The notes: generated from the letters alone by a model not told the origin. A stretch of 64,000 nucleotides of DNA from JBBQWR01 sp038210495 (GCA_038210495.1 JBBQWR010000007.1:62001-126000), one strand, 5' to 3'; counted from the first letter of the stretch, positions 1-9,191 are shown. Numbers and translations: made by a program.

Positions 1-2384
1 TCGCCGATGAGCCGAATCTGCCGCTCGCCGAGCGGGCGGAAAATAATCGTTTCGTCCACGCGATTGAGAAACTCGGGCAAGAACCGCTCTTGCAGAGCTT
101 CTTTGATCGCCGTGCGAATCTCTTCTTCCGTTCCCTTTTCGCGGGTGATCTCCTGAATCATCTGGCTGCCGATGTTCGAGGTCATCACGACGATCGTGTT
201 GGTGAAGTCGACCGTGTGGCCGAGATTGTCGGTCAGCCGGCCCTCGTCGAGCACTTGCAGCAAAATGTTGAAGACGTCGCGGTGAGCCTTTTCGATTTCG
301 TCGAGCAGGACCACTGAATAGGGGCGGCGGCGGACGGCTTCGGTCAGGCGGCCCCCTTCTTCGTAGCCTACGTACCCTGGGGGAGCCCCGATGAGCCGGC
401 TGACGGTGTGCCGTTCCATGAATTCGCTCATGTCGAGCCGGACCATCGCTCGCTCGTCGTCGAAGAGCACCTCCGCGAGCGCCTTGCAAAGCTCCGTTTT
501 GCCGACGCCCGTGGGACCCAAGAAAATAAACGAGCCGATCGGCCGATGCGGATCTTGCAGGCCCGATCGATTGCGGCGAACGGCGTTGGCGACGGCGTCG
601 ACCGCCTCTTCTTGACCGACGACGCGCTGATGCAGTCGTTCTTCGAGGACCAGCAGCTTCGCCCGCTCGCTTTCGAGCAGCCGGGTGAGCGGGATGCCAG
701 TCCAGGCGCTCACGACCTCGGCGATTTCCTCGGGCCCGACTTCCTGGCGAAGCAGGCGCCGGGTCTTGCTCGCTTGAGTGGCGGGCTGGGCGGCCGTTTC
801 CGTTTCGATGGCGGTGGCGAGCTTCTTGCGCTGAACGTCTAGCTCGTAAAGTTTTTGGTAGAGGTCTTCGCCGACGATGCTGCCCGAGGCTTGTGTTTCC
901 TTGATCGTCGCGCTGGCCTTGTCGAATTCTCGCTCGACGGCGGCGAGCTTTTGCCGCGTTTGTTGCACGTCGCCGATGCCCAGTTTTTCGGCTTCCCACT
1001 GCTCGCGGAGACTGGCCAGCTTGTGGCGGAGCGATTGCATTTCCTCTTCGATGTCGCCGAGCCGTTCGCGGGTATGCTCTTCGGTCTCGTCGGCCAATTG
1101 CCGAGCGGCTAGCTCCAGTTGCACGAGTCGCCGCTGCACTTGGTCGATCTCGGACGGCACGCTTTCTAGCTCCATCGCCACGCGGCTGGCCGCCTCGTCC
1201 ATTAAATCGATCGCCTTGTCGGGCAAGAAACGATCGGGAATATAACGTGTCGACAACTTCGTCGCGGCCACGAGCGCCGAGTCTTTGATCTTTACGCCGT
1301 GATGCTCTTCGTATCGAGACTTGAGACCGCGGAGGATGGCGATCGTGTCTTCGATCGACGGCTCTCCGACCGTAACGGGCTGAAACCGGCGCTCCAGCGC
1401 GGCGTCTTTTTCGACGTGCTTGCGGTATTCGTCCAGTGTTGTGGCGCCGATGCAATGCAGCGATCCGCGGGCGAGAGCCGGCTTGAGCAGATTCGCGGCG
1501 TCGTTGGCGCCCTCGGCCGCCCCGGCGCCGATGACGGTGTGCAGTTCGTCGATGAACAGCACAATCTTGCCCTGGGACGATTCGACCTCGCGGAGCACGG
1601 CCTTTAGACGCTCTTCGAACTCGCCGCGAAATTTCGTGCCGGCGATGAGCGCGCCCATGTCCAGCGCGATGACCTGCTTGTCCTTCAGACTCTGCGGGAC
1701 GTCGCCGTTCACGATCCGCACGGCGAGTCCTTCGACGATTGCCGTTTTGCCGACGCCCGGTTCGCCGATCAGCACCGGGTTGTTCTTCGTCCGCCGTGAA
1801 AGAACCTGAATCACGCGGCGAATCTCTTGATCGCGGCCGATGACCGGGTCGAGCTTCTGCTGCCGGGCCCGTTGGACGAGATCGATCCCATACTTTTTCA
1901 GGGCCTGAAATTTCTCCTCCGGATTCTGATCGGTCACGCGAGCCGAGCCGCGAATCTCGCGCAGCGCGGCGAGCAATTCCTTCTCGCCAACGGCGTTCAG
2001 CTTGAGGACCTTTTTGGCCTTCGACTCGACCTTCGCGAGCGCGAGCAACACGTGCTCAGTCGAAACGAACTCATCTTTCATCGTCTCCGCTTCGCGCTGC
2101 GCCGCTTCAAAGACCTGCGTCAGTTCTGTCGATGGTTGCGGAGTCGACCCGCCGGACGTTTTTGGAAAGTGGTTGAGCTCGGCCTCGACGATCCGCTGGA
2201 GTTGGCCCCGATTGCCGCCGATCTTGTCGAGAATCGGGTTAACCAGCCCTTCACTCTCGGACATCAAAGCCGAGAGGAAATGGAGCGGATCGATCTGGGG
2301 GTTGCCGCGATTGGCCGCAAGCTCCTGCGCTCGCTGCACGGCCTCCTGGGCCTTGATCGTGAATTTGTCGAAGCGAAAGGCCAT
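1..2384 (-). CDS. clpB: ATP-dependent disaggregase ClpB (3' end beyond the window)
   Basis: Hsp100 AAA+ disaggregase that works with DnaK to resolubilise protein aggregates in the cytoplasm. The minus strand encodes about 794 codons without a stop; the family is about 860 residues, so only the extreme C-terminus is missing. Visible in order are the Clp N-terminal repeat domain (about 1-145), first ATPase domain with Walker A GEPGVGKT near residue 206, a coiled-coil middle domain (about 400-530), and second ATPase domain with Walker A GPTGVGKT near residue 623. The start ATG at 2384 begins MAFRFDKFTIKAQEA, a canonical ClpB N-terminus, preceded by a G-rich stretch. dnaK lies 140 bases upstream in the same direction, so the two probably form a heat-shock unit. 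Identification is certain. Confidence 0.97.
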   Translation of the reverse strand, partial: MAFRFDKFTIKAQEAVQRAQELAANRGNPQIDPLHFLSALMSESEGLVNPILDKIGGNRGQLQRIVEAELNHFPKTSGGSTPQPSTELTQVFEAAQREAETMKDEFVSTEHVLLALAKVESKAKKVLKLNAVGEKELLAALREIRGSARVTDQNPEEKFQALKKYGIDLVQRARQQKLDPVIGRDQEIRRVIQVLSRRTKNNPVLIGEPGVGKTAIVEGLAVRIVNGDVPQSLKDKQVIALDMGALIAGTKFRGEFEERLKAVLREVESSQGKIVLFIDELHTVIGAGAAEGANDAANLLKPALARGSLHCIGATTLDEYRKHVEKDAALERRFQPVTVGEPSIEDTIAILRGLKSRYEEHHGVKIKDSALVAATKLSTRYIPDRFLPDKAIDLMDEAASRVAMELESVPSEIDQVQRRLVQLELAARQLADETEEHTRERLGDIEEEMQSLRHKLASLREQWEAEKLGIGDVQQTRQKLAAVEREFDKASATIKETQASGSIVGEDLYQKLYELDVQRKKLATAIETETAAQPATQASKTRRLLRQEVGPEEIAEVVSAWTGIPLTRLLESERAKLLVLEERLHQRVVGQEEAVDAVANAVRRNRSGLQDPHRPIGSFIFLGPTGVGKTELCKALAEVLFDDERAMVRLDMSEFMERHTVSRLIGAPPGYVGYEEGGRLTEAVRRRPYSVVLLDEIEKAHRDVFNILLQVLDEGRLTDNLGHTVDFTNTIVVMTSNIGSQMIQEITREKGTEEEIRTAIKEALQERFLPEFLNRVDETIIFRPLGERQIRLIG

Positions 2385-2463
2385 TGTCGCCCCCGTCTGT
2401 AATTCAGGCGTCGTGCCCGACTTTGTGATTTTGCAAGTCAGAACGATGCTGCCGACTACCGTC

Positions 2464-2497
2464 GCACACGCCAAGTCCGAGAGCGCCGGGCGTGTGC
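2464..2497. promoter_or_regulatory. Hairpin between dnaK and clpB
   Basis: Perfect 9-bp inverted repeat GCACACGCC / GGCGTGTGC with a 16-base loop in the 140-base gap after dnaK and before clpB. No U-run follows on either strand, so it is not a classical intrinsic terminator. It could attenuate read-through or stabilise the dnaK message; this is inference. Confidence 0.45.
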
Positions 2498-2524
2498 AAA
2501 CCGTAAGGCACGGGGCGCCTAGCC

Positions 2525-4447
2525 TTACTCCTTAACCTCGAACTCGGCGTCGATTGCATCGTCCTCACCGCCCCCCTTGGCCGAGCCCGCGCCGTCGGGC
2601 GAGGCCTGTGTGCCCGCCGGACCCGCGCCTGCGGCTTTCGCTCCGGCCTCGTACAGCGTTTTGCTGAATGCGTGCGATGCTTGCTCTAACTCATCGATCG
2701 CCGACTTCAACGTTTCGGGGTTGTCGCCGCTCGATGCGTCCCGGGCTTTCTTGATCGCCGCTTCGAGCGGACCGCGATCGGCGTCCGAGATCTTGTCCTT
2801 GTGCTCCGTCATCAGCTTCTCGAGCTGGAAGATCATCGACTCGGCCTTGTTATGTAATTCGGCCAAATTGCGTTTCCGTTGATCTTCCGTCGCATGTTCG
2901 TCGGCCTCCTTGCGGCGGCGATCGATTTCTTCCGGAGTCAGGCCGCTGGATTGCTCGATCCGCACGATCTGTTCCTTGCCAGTGCCGAGATCCTTCGCGG
3001 CCACGTTCAAAATTCCATTGGCGTCGATATCGAATTTGACTTCGATCTGCGGCATCCCGCGCGGGGCCGGCGGCAGACCTTCGAGGTTGAACTGTCCCAG
3101 CAGGCGGTTGTCCCGAGCCATCGGGCGCTCGCCCTGGAAAACGCTCACGGTGACGGCGGTCTGGTTGTCCGCCGCCGTGCTGAAGACCTGCTTCCGCTCG
3201 GTCGGCACGGTCGTGTTGCGCTCGACCAGTTTGGTGAAGATGCCCCCTTCGGTTTCGATTCCCAGCGAGAGCGGGGTGACGTCGAGCAGGAGCACGTCTT
3301 GGACTTCACCGGCCAGCACGCCCGCCTGGATTGCGGCGCCGATCGCGACGACTTCGTCCGGATTGACCCCCTTGTGCGGGTCCTTGCCGAACATCTTCTT
3401 CACGAGCTCTTGGGCCTTCGGAATTCGCGTCGAGCCGCCGACTAGCACGACTTCGTCGATGTCGCTCGGCTGGAGCTTCGCGTCCTTGAGCGCCTGAACC
3501 ACGGGACCGCGGCAGCGCTCGATGAGCGGGTCGACAAGCTGCTCGAACTTCGAGCGGCTGATGTTCATTTGCAAGTGCTTCGGACCGCTAGCGTCGGCCG
3601 TGATGAATGGCAGATTGATGTCGGTCGACGTGGCCGAGCTAAGTTCTTTCTTGGCTTTCTCGCAAGCTTCTTGCAGCCGCTGCAGGGCCATCGCGTCTTT
3701 GCGCAGATCGATGCCCGCTTGGCCTTTGAACTCGTCGGCGACGTGGTTGACCAGCATCTGATCGAAATCGTCGCCGCCGAGGTGGGTGTCGCCATTGGTG
3801 CTGATGACGCGGAACACGCCTTCGGCCACTTCGAGGACCGAGACGTCGAACGTGCCGCCGCCGAGATCGAACACGACGATTTTTTCGTGCTCTTTGCGCT
3901 CCAAACCATAAGCCAGGGCCGCCGCGGTCGGTTCGTTGATGATCCGCGAGACTTCCAGGCCGGCAATTTCGCCCGCGTCTTTGGTCGCCTGTCGCTGGGC
4001 GTCGTTGAAATAGGCCGGCACGGTGATGACGGCTTTATTCACTTTGTGGCCAAGATAGGCCTCGGCGGCCTCCTTGAGCTTCCGCAAGATCATCGCGGAG
4101 ACTTCGGAGGGAGAATACTCTTTGCCGCCAGCGCGGATTTTTACATAGTCGTCGGCGCCACCCACGACTTCGTAGGGGACGATTTTTTCTTCGCTGGCCA
4201 CTTCCTTGTGTCGGCGGCCCATGAAACGTTTGATCGAAAAGATCGTCCGCTTCGGGTTGGTGATCGCTTGGCGTTTGGCCGGCTCGCCGACCAGAATATC
4301 GCCCTTGTCGGTAAACGCGACAACGCTCGGCGTGAGCCGGTTGCCTTCTTGATTGGGGATGACCTTGGCTTCTTTACCTTCCATCACGGCGACAACCGAG
4401 TTGGTGGTTCCCAAATCGATGCCGATGATCTTTTCGCCTTGAGCCAT
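2525..4447 (-). CDS. dnaK: Molecular chaperone DnaK (Hsp70)
   Basis: 640-residue Hsp70 chaperone, the usual length. It has the N-terminal actin-like ATPase with the phosphate-1 signature IIGIDLGTTNSVVAV at residues 7-21, the phosphate-2 motif VFDLGGGTFDVSVLE, the adenosine motif VVLVGGSTRIPKAQ, the linker DVLLLDVTPLSLGIET, a substrate-binding beta domain and an alpha lid. It ends in the acidic tail EFEVKE typical of DnaK. The start is supported by AAGGAG six bases upstream. clpB follows in the same direction. grpE, dnaJ and hrcA are not adjacent, and I found no CIRCE operator (TTAGCACTC-N9-GAGTGCTAA) upstream, so control is probably by another route. Confidence 0.98.
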   Translation of the reverse strand: MAQGEKIIGIDLGTTNSVVAVMEGKEAKVIPNQEGNRLTPSVVAFTDKGDILVGEPAKRQAITNPKRTIFSIKRFMGRRHKEVASEEKIVPYEVVGGADDYVKIRAGGKEYSPSEVSAMILRKLKEAAEAYLGHKVNKAVITVPAYFNDAQRQATKDAGEIAGLEVSRIINEPTAAALAYGLERKEHEKIVVFDLGGGTFDVSVLEVAEGVFRVISTNGDTHLGGDDFDQMLVNHVADEFKGQAGIDLRKDAMALQRLQEACEKAKKELSSATSTDINLPFITADASGPKHLQMNISRSKFEQLVDPLIERCRGPVVQALKDAKLQPSDIDEVVLVGGSTRIPKAQELVKKMFGKDPHKGVNPDEVVAIGAAIQAGVLAGEVQDVLLLDVTPLSLGIETEGGIFTKLVERNTTVPTERKQVFSTAADNQTAVTVSVFQGERPMARDNRLLGQFNLEGLPPAPRGMPQIEVKFDIDANGILNVAAKDLGTGKEQIVRIEQSSGLTPEEIDRRRKEADEHATEDQRKRNLAELHNKAESMIFQLEKLMTEHKDKISDADRGPLEAAIKKARDASSGDNPETLKSAIDELEQASHAFSKTLYEAGAKAAGAGPAGTQASPDGAGSAKGGGEDDAIDAEFEVKE

Positions 4448-4853
4448 GACACGCTCCTTAAAAATCTTGTCGGAGTTTCAACCGGCCGCGAGCCGGACGA
4501 ATTTTTTAATGCAAATATTGTCGAGTTATAACCGCGCGATCGAATGAATTGGCCCCTCAGTACAAATTGGCGACGGATCGCGCGCCGCCAGCATCAAAGC
4601 AAAGGCCATGCCGCCCCGGGTCGGCCAGCGGAAACCCTACTTAAACGGCGTCAGGTCAAAGCCTTGTAGCCATTGAAAAGCTTTGCCGATCAAGTCGGCC
4701 GAATGAAACCTGCCATTTTGACACATACTCGCGCTCGCCGATCTCGCCACGCACTCGACTGGCCGCTTATAGACGATGATAATGGGCGTTTGACACGTGG
4801 ACCAGATCGCTAGCGATTGTGCGTGTCGTATAGGCTTCGGACAAACGTTTGAG
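4448..4853. other. Divergent intergenic region dnaK / mnmG
   Basis: 406 bases between the divergent dnaK and mnmG. It holds the dnaK ribosome-binding site and an AT-rich stretch at 4500-4540 likely to carry the dnaK promoter, but no convincing -35/-10 pair or CIRCE element. Two TTGACA-like hexamers near 4708 and 4790 precede mnmG without a well-spaced -10 box. No gene recognised. Confidence 0.4.
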
Positions 4854-6680
4854 ATGCCCGTTTCATCGTACGAATTCGACGTCATTGTGATCGGCGCGGG
4901 CCACGCTGGCACGGAGGCGGCGCTCGCGGCGGCCCGACTCGGAGCGCGCACGGTGCTGCTGACGACCAATTGCGATACGGTCGGCCAGATGAGTTGCAAC
5001 CCGGCGATCGGCGGCGTGGCCAAAGGGCAGATCGTGCGCGAGATCGACGCGCTCGGGGGCGCCATGGGCCGCGCAATCGACGCGACCGGCATTCAATTCC
5101 GACTGCTCAATCGCCGCAAGGGGCCCGCGATGCACAGTCCCCGCGCGCAGGCCGACAAAAAACTATACCAGCTCGAGATCAAAAGGATCGTCGAGGATCA
5201 ACCGAATCTGACGCTCCGCCAGGAGACGGTCGAAGATCTGCTGACCGAGGAAGGCCCCGACCGGCCCCGGGTGGTCGGCATTCGCGCCCGGGGCGACGCC
5301 GAGTATCGCGCCCGGGCGGTGATTCTCACCACCGGCACGTTCTTGCAAGCCGTCATGCACACGGGCGAGACGAAGACGCCAGGAGGCCGCGCGGGCGAAG
5401 GAACGACGGCCGGCATTAGCGGCGCGCTGACCAAGTTGGGATTCGAGCTGCGCAGGTTCAAGACGGGCACTCCCGCCCGGCTCAACGGCCGCACGATCGA
5501 TTTCAGCCAAACGGAAATTCAGCCGGGCGACGACGATCCGCAGCCGTTTTCTTTTCTCACGGACAAGCTCGTCGTGCCACAAATACCCTGCTGGATCACG
5601 TTTACCAACAAAGCCGTCCACGATTTGATTCGGGCCAACTTGCACCGGGCGCCAATGTACTCCGGACAAATTCAATCGCGTGGGCCGCGATATTGCCCTT
5701 CGATCGAAGACAAAGTGGTGCGCTTCGCCGACAAAGATCGGCACCAGTTGTTTCTGGAGCCCGAAGGACGCAACACGCGCGAAGTGTACGTGAACGGCAT
5801 CTCGACGAGCTTGCCGCGCGACGTGCAAGACGCCATGTTCCGGCAGATTCCGGGGCTTCAGAATGCCGAGATCATGCGCTACGGCTATGCCGTGGAATAC
5901 GATTATTCTTCGCCCGATCAGCTTTGGCCGAGCTTGGAAACGAAGCGCGTCGCCGGGCTGTTTTTCGCCGGTCAAATCAACGGCACGACCGGATACGAAG
6001 AGGCCGCTGCTCAGGGATTGATCGCCGGAGTCAACGTGGCCCTCAAACTTCGCGGTCAAGAGCCCCTAGTGCTCGGTCGCGAGCAGGCTTATATCGGCGT
6101 GTTGATCGACGATCTCGTTACCTGCGGCGTCGATGAGCCATACCGGATGTTCACAAGCCGCGCCGAATACCGATTGTCGCTACGGCAGGATAATGCCGAT
6201 CGCCGATTAACGCCGGTGGGGCACGAGATCGGCCTGGTGGACGATGACCGCTGGTCGCGACTGGTCGCCAAAGAAGCAGAGATTGCCCAAACTCTCGCCA
6301 CGCTTGAATCGACGCGAACGGACGACTCCACGCTGATTCACTTACTGCGCCGCCCGGAAACGTCCTGGGATGAGCTGGTCCGCTTGGCGCCGGAGCTTTC
6401 GGCGGTCTCTCGCGAATCGGCTTTGCAGATCGAGTACGATGTAAAGTACGCCGGCTACGTCGCCCGCCAAGAGATCGACGTCGCCCGGCAGCGGCGGCTC
6501 TCCGATAAACGGATTCCCAGCGGATTCGATTTCAACGCGCTCACGCATTTGCGAATGGAAGCCCGGGAGAAGCTGTCGCGAATTCAGCCAATCAACCTTG
6601 GCCAAGCGACGCGGATCAGCGGAATAACGCCCGCCGACATCGCCCTGCTGCTGGTGCATCTCGAGGGCAAGCGATCGTAA
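4854..6680 (+). CDS. mnmG: tRNA uridine-5-carboxymethylaminomethyl modification enzyme MnmG (GidA)
   Basis: FAD-dependent subunit of the MnmE-MnmG complex that installs the 5-carboxymethylaminomethyl group on wobble U34 of tRNAs. The N-terminal dinucleotide-binding motif VIGAGHAGTEAA, the family signature MSCNPAIGGVAKGQ and GRAGEGTTAG are all visible, followed by the second family signature region and the C-terminal helical domain. The ATG at 4854 gives 608 residues and a classical start MPVSSYEFDVIVIGAG. A GTG at 4797 would add 19 residues that do not resemble the family. There is no clear ribosome-binding site. The partner mnmE and rsmG (gidB) are not next to it. Confidence 0.96.
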   Translation: MPVSSYEFDVIVIGAGHAGTEAALAAARLGARTVLLTTNCDTVGQMSCNPAIGGVAKGQIVREIDALGGAMGRAIDATGIQFRLLNRRKGPAMHSPRAQADKKLYQLEIKRIVEDQPNLTLRQETVEDLLTEEGPDRPRVVGIRARGDAEYRARAVILTTGTFLQAVMHTGETKTPGGRAGEGTTAGISGALTKLGFELRRFKTGTPARLNGRTIDFSQTEIQPGDDDPQPFSFLTDKLVVPQIPCWITFTNKAVHDLIRANLHRAPMYSGQIQSRGPRYCPSIEDKVVRFADKDRHQLFLEPEGRNTREVYVNGISTSLPRDVQDAMFRQIPGLQNAEIMRYGYAVEYDYSSPDQLWPSLETKRVAGLFFAGQINGTTGYEEAAAQGLIAGVNVALKLRGQEPLVLGREQAYIGVLIDDLVTCGVDEPYRMFTSRAEYRLSLRQDNADRRLTPVGHEIGLVDDDRWSRLVAKEAEIAQTLATLESTRTDDSTLIHLLRRPETSWDELVRLAPELSAVSRESALQIEYDVKYAGYVARQEIDVARQRRLSDKRIPSGFDFNALTHLRMEAREKLSRIQPINLGQATRISGITPADIALLLVHLEGKRS

Positions 6681-6726
6681 GGTCGCAATTGCCAATTCGC
6701 TGGTTCGGCCAAGCCGAAGGCTCGGC

Positions 6727-6882
6727 CACATAGCCGCGGCATCCTGCTGCGTAGTACCGAGCCACTATTGTGGCGTAGGTATCGCTACGGGCGACCTTAA
6801 ATCTCCCACTGTCGTCGTCCATTGGACAGCGACAAACTCGCGGGTCATCCATGTACTGCGCAGCAGGATGCCGCGCTATGTG
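6727..6882. repeat. Family A inverted-repeat element, copy 1 (156 bp)
   Basis: Left arm 6727-6755 and right arm 6855-6882 are near-perfect inverted copies of CACATAGCCGCGGCATCCTG and following bases, enclosing about 100 bases with no gene. The same arm recurs in inverted pairs near 10.74, 11.83 and 62.98 kb and singly near 18.65 kb. It has MITE-like geometry, but no clear target-site duplication or transposase is visible. Confidence 0.8.
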
Positions 6883-7092
6883 TCGCCACTTCGCGGTTCC
6901 GACCTGCAACCCTTGGCAAATCGGGCAGAATTCGCTATTCCCCTGTTTGCCAAGTTTGGGTAAATAGCGAGTTCGGGCCATCAATCAGGGCCAAGTTGAT
7001 ACCTAGGCAGCCATAAAATGGAGTAAATAACTCGAAACACCGGATTTGCGTAAGATGTTTGGTATTTGTTAGTTGCGTCGATTAGATCGATA

Positions 7093-7120
7093 TTGACTCA
7101 TGTGGGAAGATGGCTATAAT
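7093..7120 (+). promoter_or_regulatory. Near-consensus sigma-70 promoter
   Basis: TTGACT at 7093-7098 and TATAAT at 7115-7120 with 16-base spacing: five of six and six of six matches to the housekeeping consensus, in a locally AT-rich region. Transcription would start near 7127, leaving a leader of about 230 bases before the HTH-receiver gene at 7355. It is the strongest promoter match I found in the window. Confidence 0.7.
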
Positions 7121-7354
7121 TTGGTATCGATGGCAATTTCGGTAATCTCGGCAGACTTAAAGTCGCATGATTACACAAGTTGCAGAAGTTTCCGCTAAAT
7201 ATTTTCGCCCTTAGTCCTTCTTTATGGGGGCTGAGGCCTGTCTAGCGCAACACGGAGGACTAGGAACTTTTTTGGGTGGGTCTCAGTTAGGCTTTCTCAA
7301 AGGGTCCCGCTTAGACTAGCTGCACCATCGGCTAGGGAGAGGGGTGGTTCGCAG
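7121..7354 (+). other. Long leader or small RNA candidate
   Basis: About 230 bases downstream of the strong promoter and before the gene at 7355, with no convincing ORF. TTAGTCCT near 7214 can pair with AGGACTAG near 7258, enclosing a G-rich loop, and a run of six T follows at about 7269-7274. This could be a structured 5' leader or a short terminated RNA. It does not match the 6S, SRP or tmRNA features I know. The function is unknown. Confidence 0.35.
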
Positions 7355-7936
7355 ATGAAGACTGTGTTTACAACCGGTGAAGCGGCCAAGATTTGCAAGG
7401 TCAGCCAGCAGACGATCATTCGCTGCTTTGACTCTGGACAGCTCAAGGGCTTTCGGGTTCCCGGGAGCCGATTCCGACGCATTCCGCGAGAACAATTGTT
7501 CTCGTTCATGCGCGATAACGGGATTCCCACCGACGCTCTGGAAAGCGGCAAACGGAAAATCCTAGTTGTCGACGACGACGAAGAATTGGTCGAATTGATT
7601 GTCGACGTGCTCGAACGCGATGGCCGATTCGAGTTGCGTAGCGTCAACAATGGATTCGACGCCGGCATGATGGTCAAGGAGTATCGTCCTGATTTAATCG
7701 TGCTCGACGTGATGCTGCCGGATATCAACGGCAAGGAAGTCTGCCAGCGAGTCCGCGGCGATTCGACCATGGACGATGTGCGGATCATCTGCATCTCGGG
7801 CATGATCGAGGCCGACAAGGTCGAAGACCTCAAGACTTCCGGCGCGAACGACTTTTTGCAGAAGCCTTTCGAGGTGGAGCATTTGATCGATCGGATTTGC
7901 CAGTTGCTGGACGTCGAGACCGTGACGGCTCATTAG
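7355..7936 (+). CDS. Response regulator with N-terminal excisionase/MerR-type HTH domain
   Basis: 193 residues in two domains. Residues 1-52 form a BldC/excisionase-type winged HTH that begins TTGEAAKICKVSQQTIIRC, expected to bind DNA. Residues 68-190 are a receiver domain with acidic pocket D73-D75, phospho-acceptor D118 (in LIVLDVMLPDING), S148 and K170 in QKPF. The order is unusual because most DNA-binding response regulators carry the receiver first. GAGAGGGGTGG precedes the ATG as a ribosome-binding site. A soluble histidine kinase lies 350 bases downstream on the same strand and is the obvious candidate partner (inference). It is preceded by the strong promoter at 7093. Confidence 0.88.
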   Translation: MKTVFTTGEAAKICKVSQQTIIRCFDSGQLKGFRVPGSRFRRIPREQLFSFMRDNGIPTDALESGKRKILVVDDDEELVELIVDVLERDGRFELRSVNNGFDAGMMVKEYRPDLIVLDVMLPDINGKEVCQRVRGDSTMDDVRIICISGMIEADKVEDLKTSGANDFLQKPFEVEHLIDRICQLLDVETVTAH

Positions 7937-8000
7937 TGAGTCCTCAAGAATTAGCGGGAGAAATTATTCCCGGCCTTGCCTGTGCTTCCGGCGACAAAAA

Positions 8001-8237
8001 TGCATCCCGGCGGGATGTCATACCGTAGCCGGCGGTTGAGGCCCAGCGGGCCGACACCGCCGGTCAATAAATATGAATCTACTTCACCGACCCCGGAGGG
8101 GTCGTAGACTGAGGCGCAAGGTCGCGCGTCAATCTTCGACCCCTTCGGGGTCGGATTTTTTTTAACGCCAACGTACCGGTGGTATCGGCCTTTCGGTCTC
8201 AACCGCCGGCTACCGTCTGGGAATCCTGCCGGATTCC
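8001..8237. repeat. Nested palindromic element (237 bp) between regulator and kinase genes
   Basis: Concentric inverted repeats. The outermost are short palindromes, GCATCCCGGCGGGATG at the left and GAATCCTGCCGGATTCC at the right. Inside are about 40-base arms around GTAGCCGGCGGTTGAG and its reverse complement CTCAACCGCCGGCTAC. The innermost pair is GACCCCGGAGGGGTCG and GACCCCTTCGGGGTCGG. It fills most of the 349-base gap between the HTH-receiver gene and the kinase. No ORF. Confidence 0.75.
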
Positions 8238-8285
8238 TTAAGCCCATTCAAATCGTTTTCATCGGGCTATCGGAGTCAACCGGCC

Positions 8286-9191
8286 GTGGACGATCTCTCG
8301 TTGATCCAGCGGCTCGCGAATGTTTTCGGCGAGTTGGAAACATTTCTTTCGGTGGCCATGCCCGACTCCGTCGATGCCCGGCGGTGGGGCGCTGAGCTTA
8401 CCTCACTCCGAGGTCAGCTTCCCGCGGTCGCCGGCCGACTGGCGGAGCAGCTTTCTCGGTTGGTCGATCTCGAATCCGATTTCCAAACCGCGCTCGAAAC
8501 GGCCAAGCTCGACGCCGTGAAGGAGTTCGCCTACGGCGCCAGTCACGAGATCAATAATCCACTGGCGAACATCTCCGCCCGAGCGCAAACGCTGCTCCAA
8601 GACGAACGCGATCCAGAGCGGCGTCGACGGCTGGCCGCGATCAACAGTCAAGCATTCCGCGCGCACGAAATGATCGCCGATATGATGCTGTTCGCCCGGC
8701 CGCCGCGGATGAATCGCGTGCCGGTCGATTTGGTCGGCTTGATTCGCGCAATCACGAGCAACTTCAAGCAGGACGCCACTGCTCAGAACACGCAACTGAT
8801 ATTTCGATCGAGTGACGCCGAACTGACTATCAAGGCCGACGCCGTGCATCTACGGGTCGCGATAACGGTGCTCGTCACCAACGCGATCGAGTCGCTCGGC
8901 GAAGGGGGCACGATCGAAGTGGACGTGCGGCCGGCGAAAGCGGGCGCCGTGCGTCTGGCCGGCCACGCGGTCGGTGAGACGGTTCAAATTGTCGTGACCG
9001 ACTCAGGACCGGGAATCGCCCCCGAGGCGCGGCCCCATATCTTCGACCCGTTTTATTCCGGGCGCGAAGCCGGACGAGGACTTGGCCTCGGACTCTCGAA
9101 ATGTTGGCGGATCGTTACCGAGCATGGTGGCCGGATCGATGTCCTACCCGCTCAACAAGGCGTTTCATTTCAAATCACGCTTCCGGCGTAA
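8286..9191 (+). CDS. Soluble sensor histidine kinase
   Basis: 301 residues, start GTG at 8286. There is no signal peptide or membrane segment, so it is cytoplasmic. The N-terminal 75 residues are helical with no recognised sensor domain. The HisKA H-box FAYGASHEINNPLANI carries the phospho-accepting H87. The C-terminal HATPase_c domain has the N-box (LVTNAIESLGEGG), G1 (DSGPGIAP) and G2 (GRGLGLGLSKCW) motifs. It lacks its own receiver. The HTH-receiver protein encoded just upstream is the likely phosphotransfer partner. The 3' end overlaps the convergent gene below by 17 bases. Confidence 0.9.
   Translation: MDDLSLIQRLANVFGELETFLSVAMPDSVDARRWGAELTSLRGQLPAVAGRLAEQLSRLVDLESDFQTALETAKLDAVKEFAYGASHEINNPLANISARAQTLLQDERDPERRRRLAAINSQAFRAHEMIADMMLFARPPRMNRVPVDLVGLIRAITSNFKQDATAQNTQLIFRSSDAELTIKADAVHLRVAITVLVTNAIESLGEGGTIEVDVRPAKAGAVRLAGHAVGETVQIVVTDSGPGIAPEARPHIFDPFYSGREAGRGLGLGLSKCWRIVTEHGGRIDVLPAQQGVSFQITLPA

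Noticed and set aside
3569..4531. A 320-codon open frame on the plus strand opposite dnaK
   Set aside because: It lies antisense to a full-length, well-conserved dnaK and has no family features; long antisense frames are common in GC-rich genes.
4448..4620. CIRCE/HrcA operator upstream of dnaK
   Set aside because: No TTAGCACTC-N9-GAGTGCTAA or close variant is present.
4637..4726. A 30-codon minus-strand frame in the dnaK/mnmG gap ending FDLTPFK
   Set aside because: Protein-like in feel but too short, with no ribosome-binding site and no recognisable family.
5163..6059. A 298-codon open frame on the minus strand opposite mnmG
   Set aside because: Antisense to conserved mnmG, composition typical of a shadow frame.
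6727..6882. Family A copy considered as an insertion sequence
   Set aside because: Only 156 bp, no transposase frame and no clear target duplication; kept as a repeat element.
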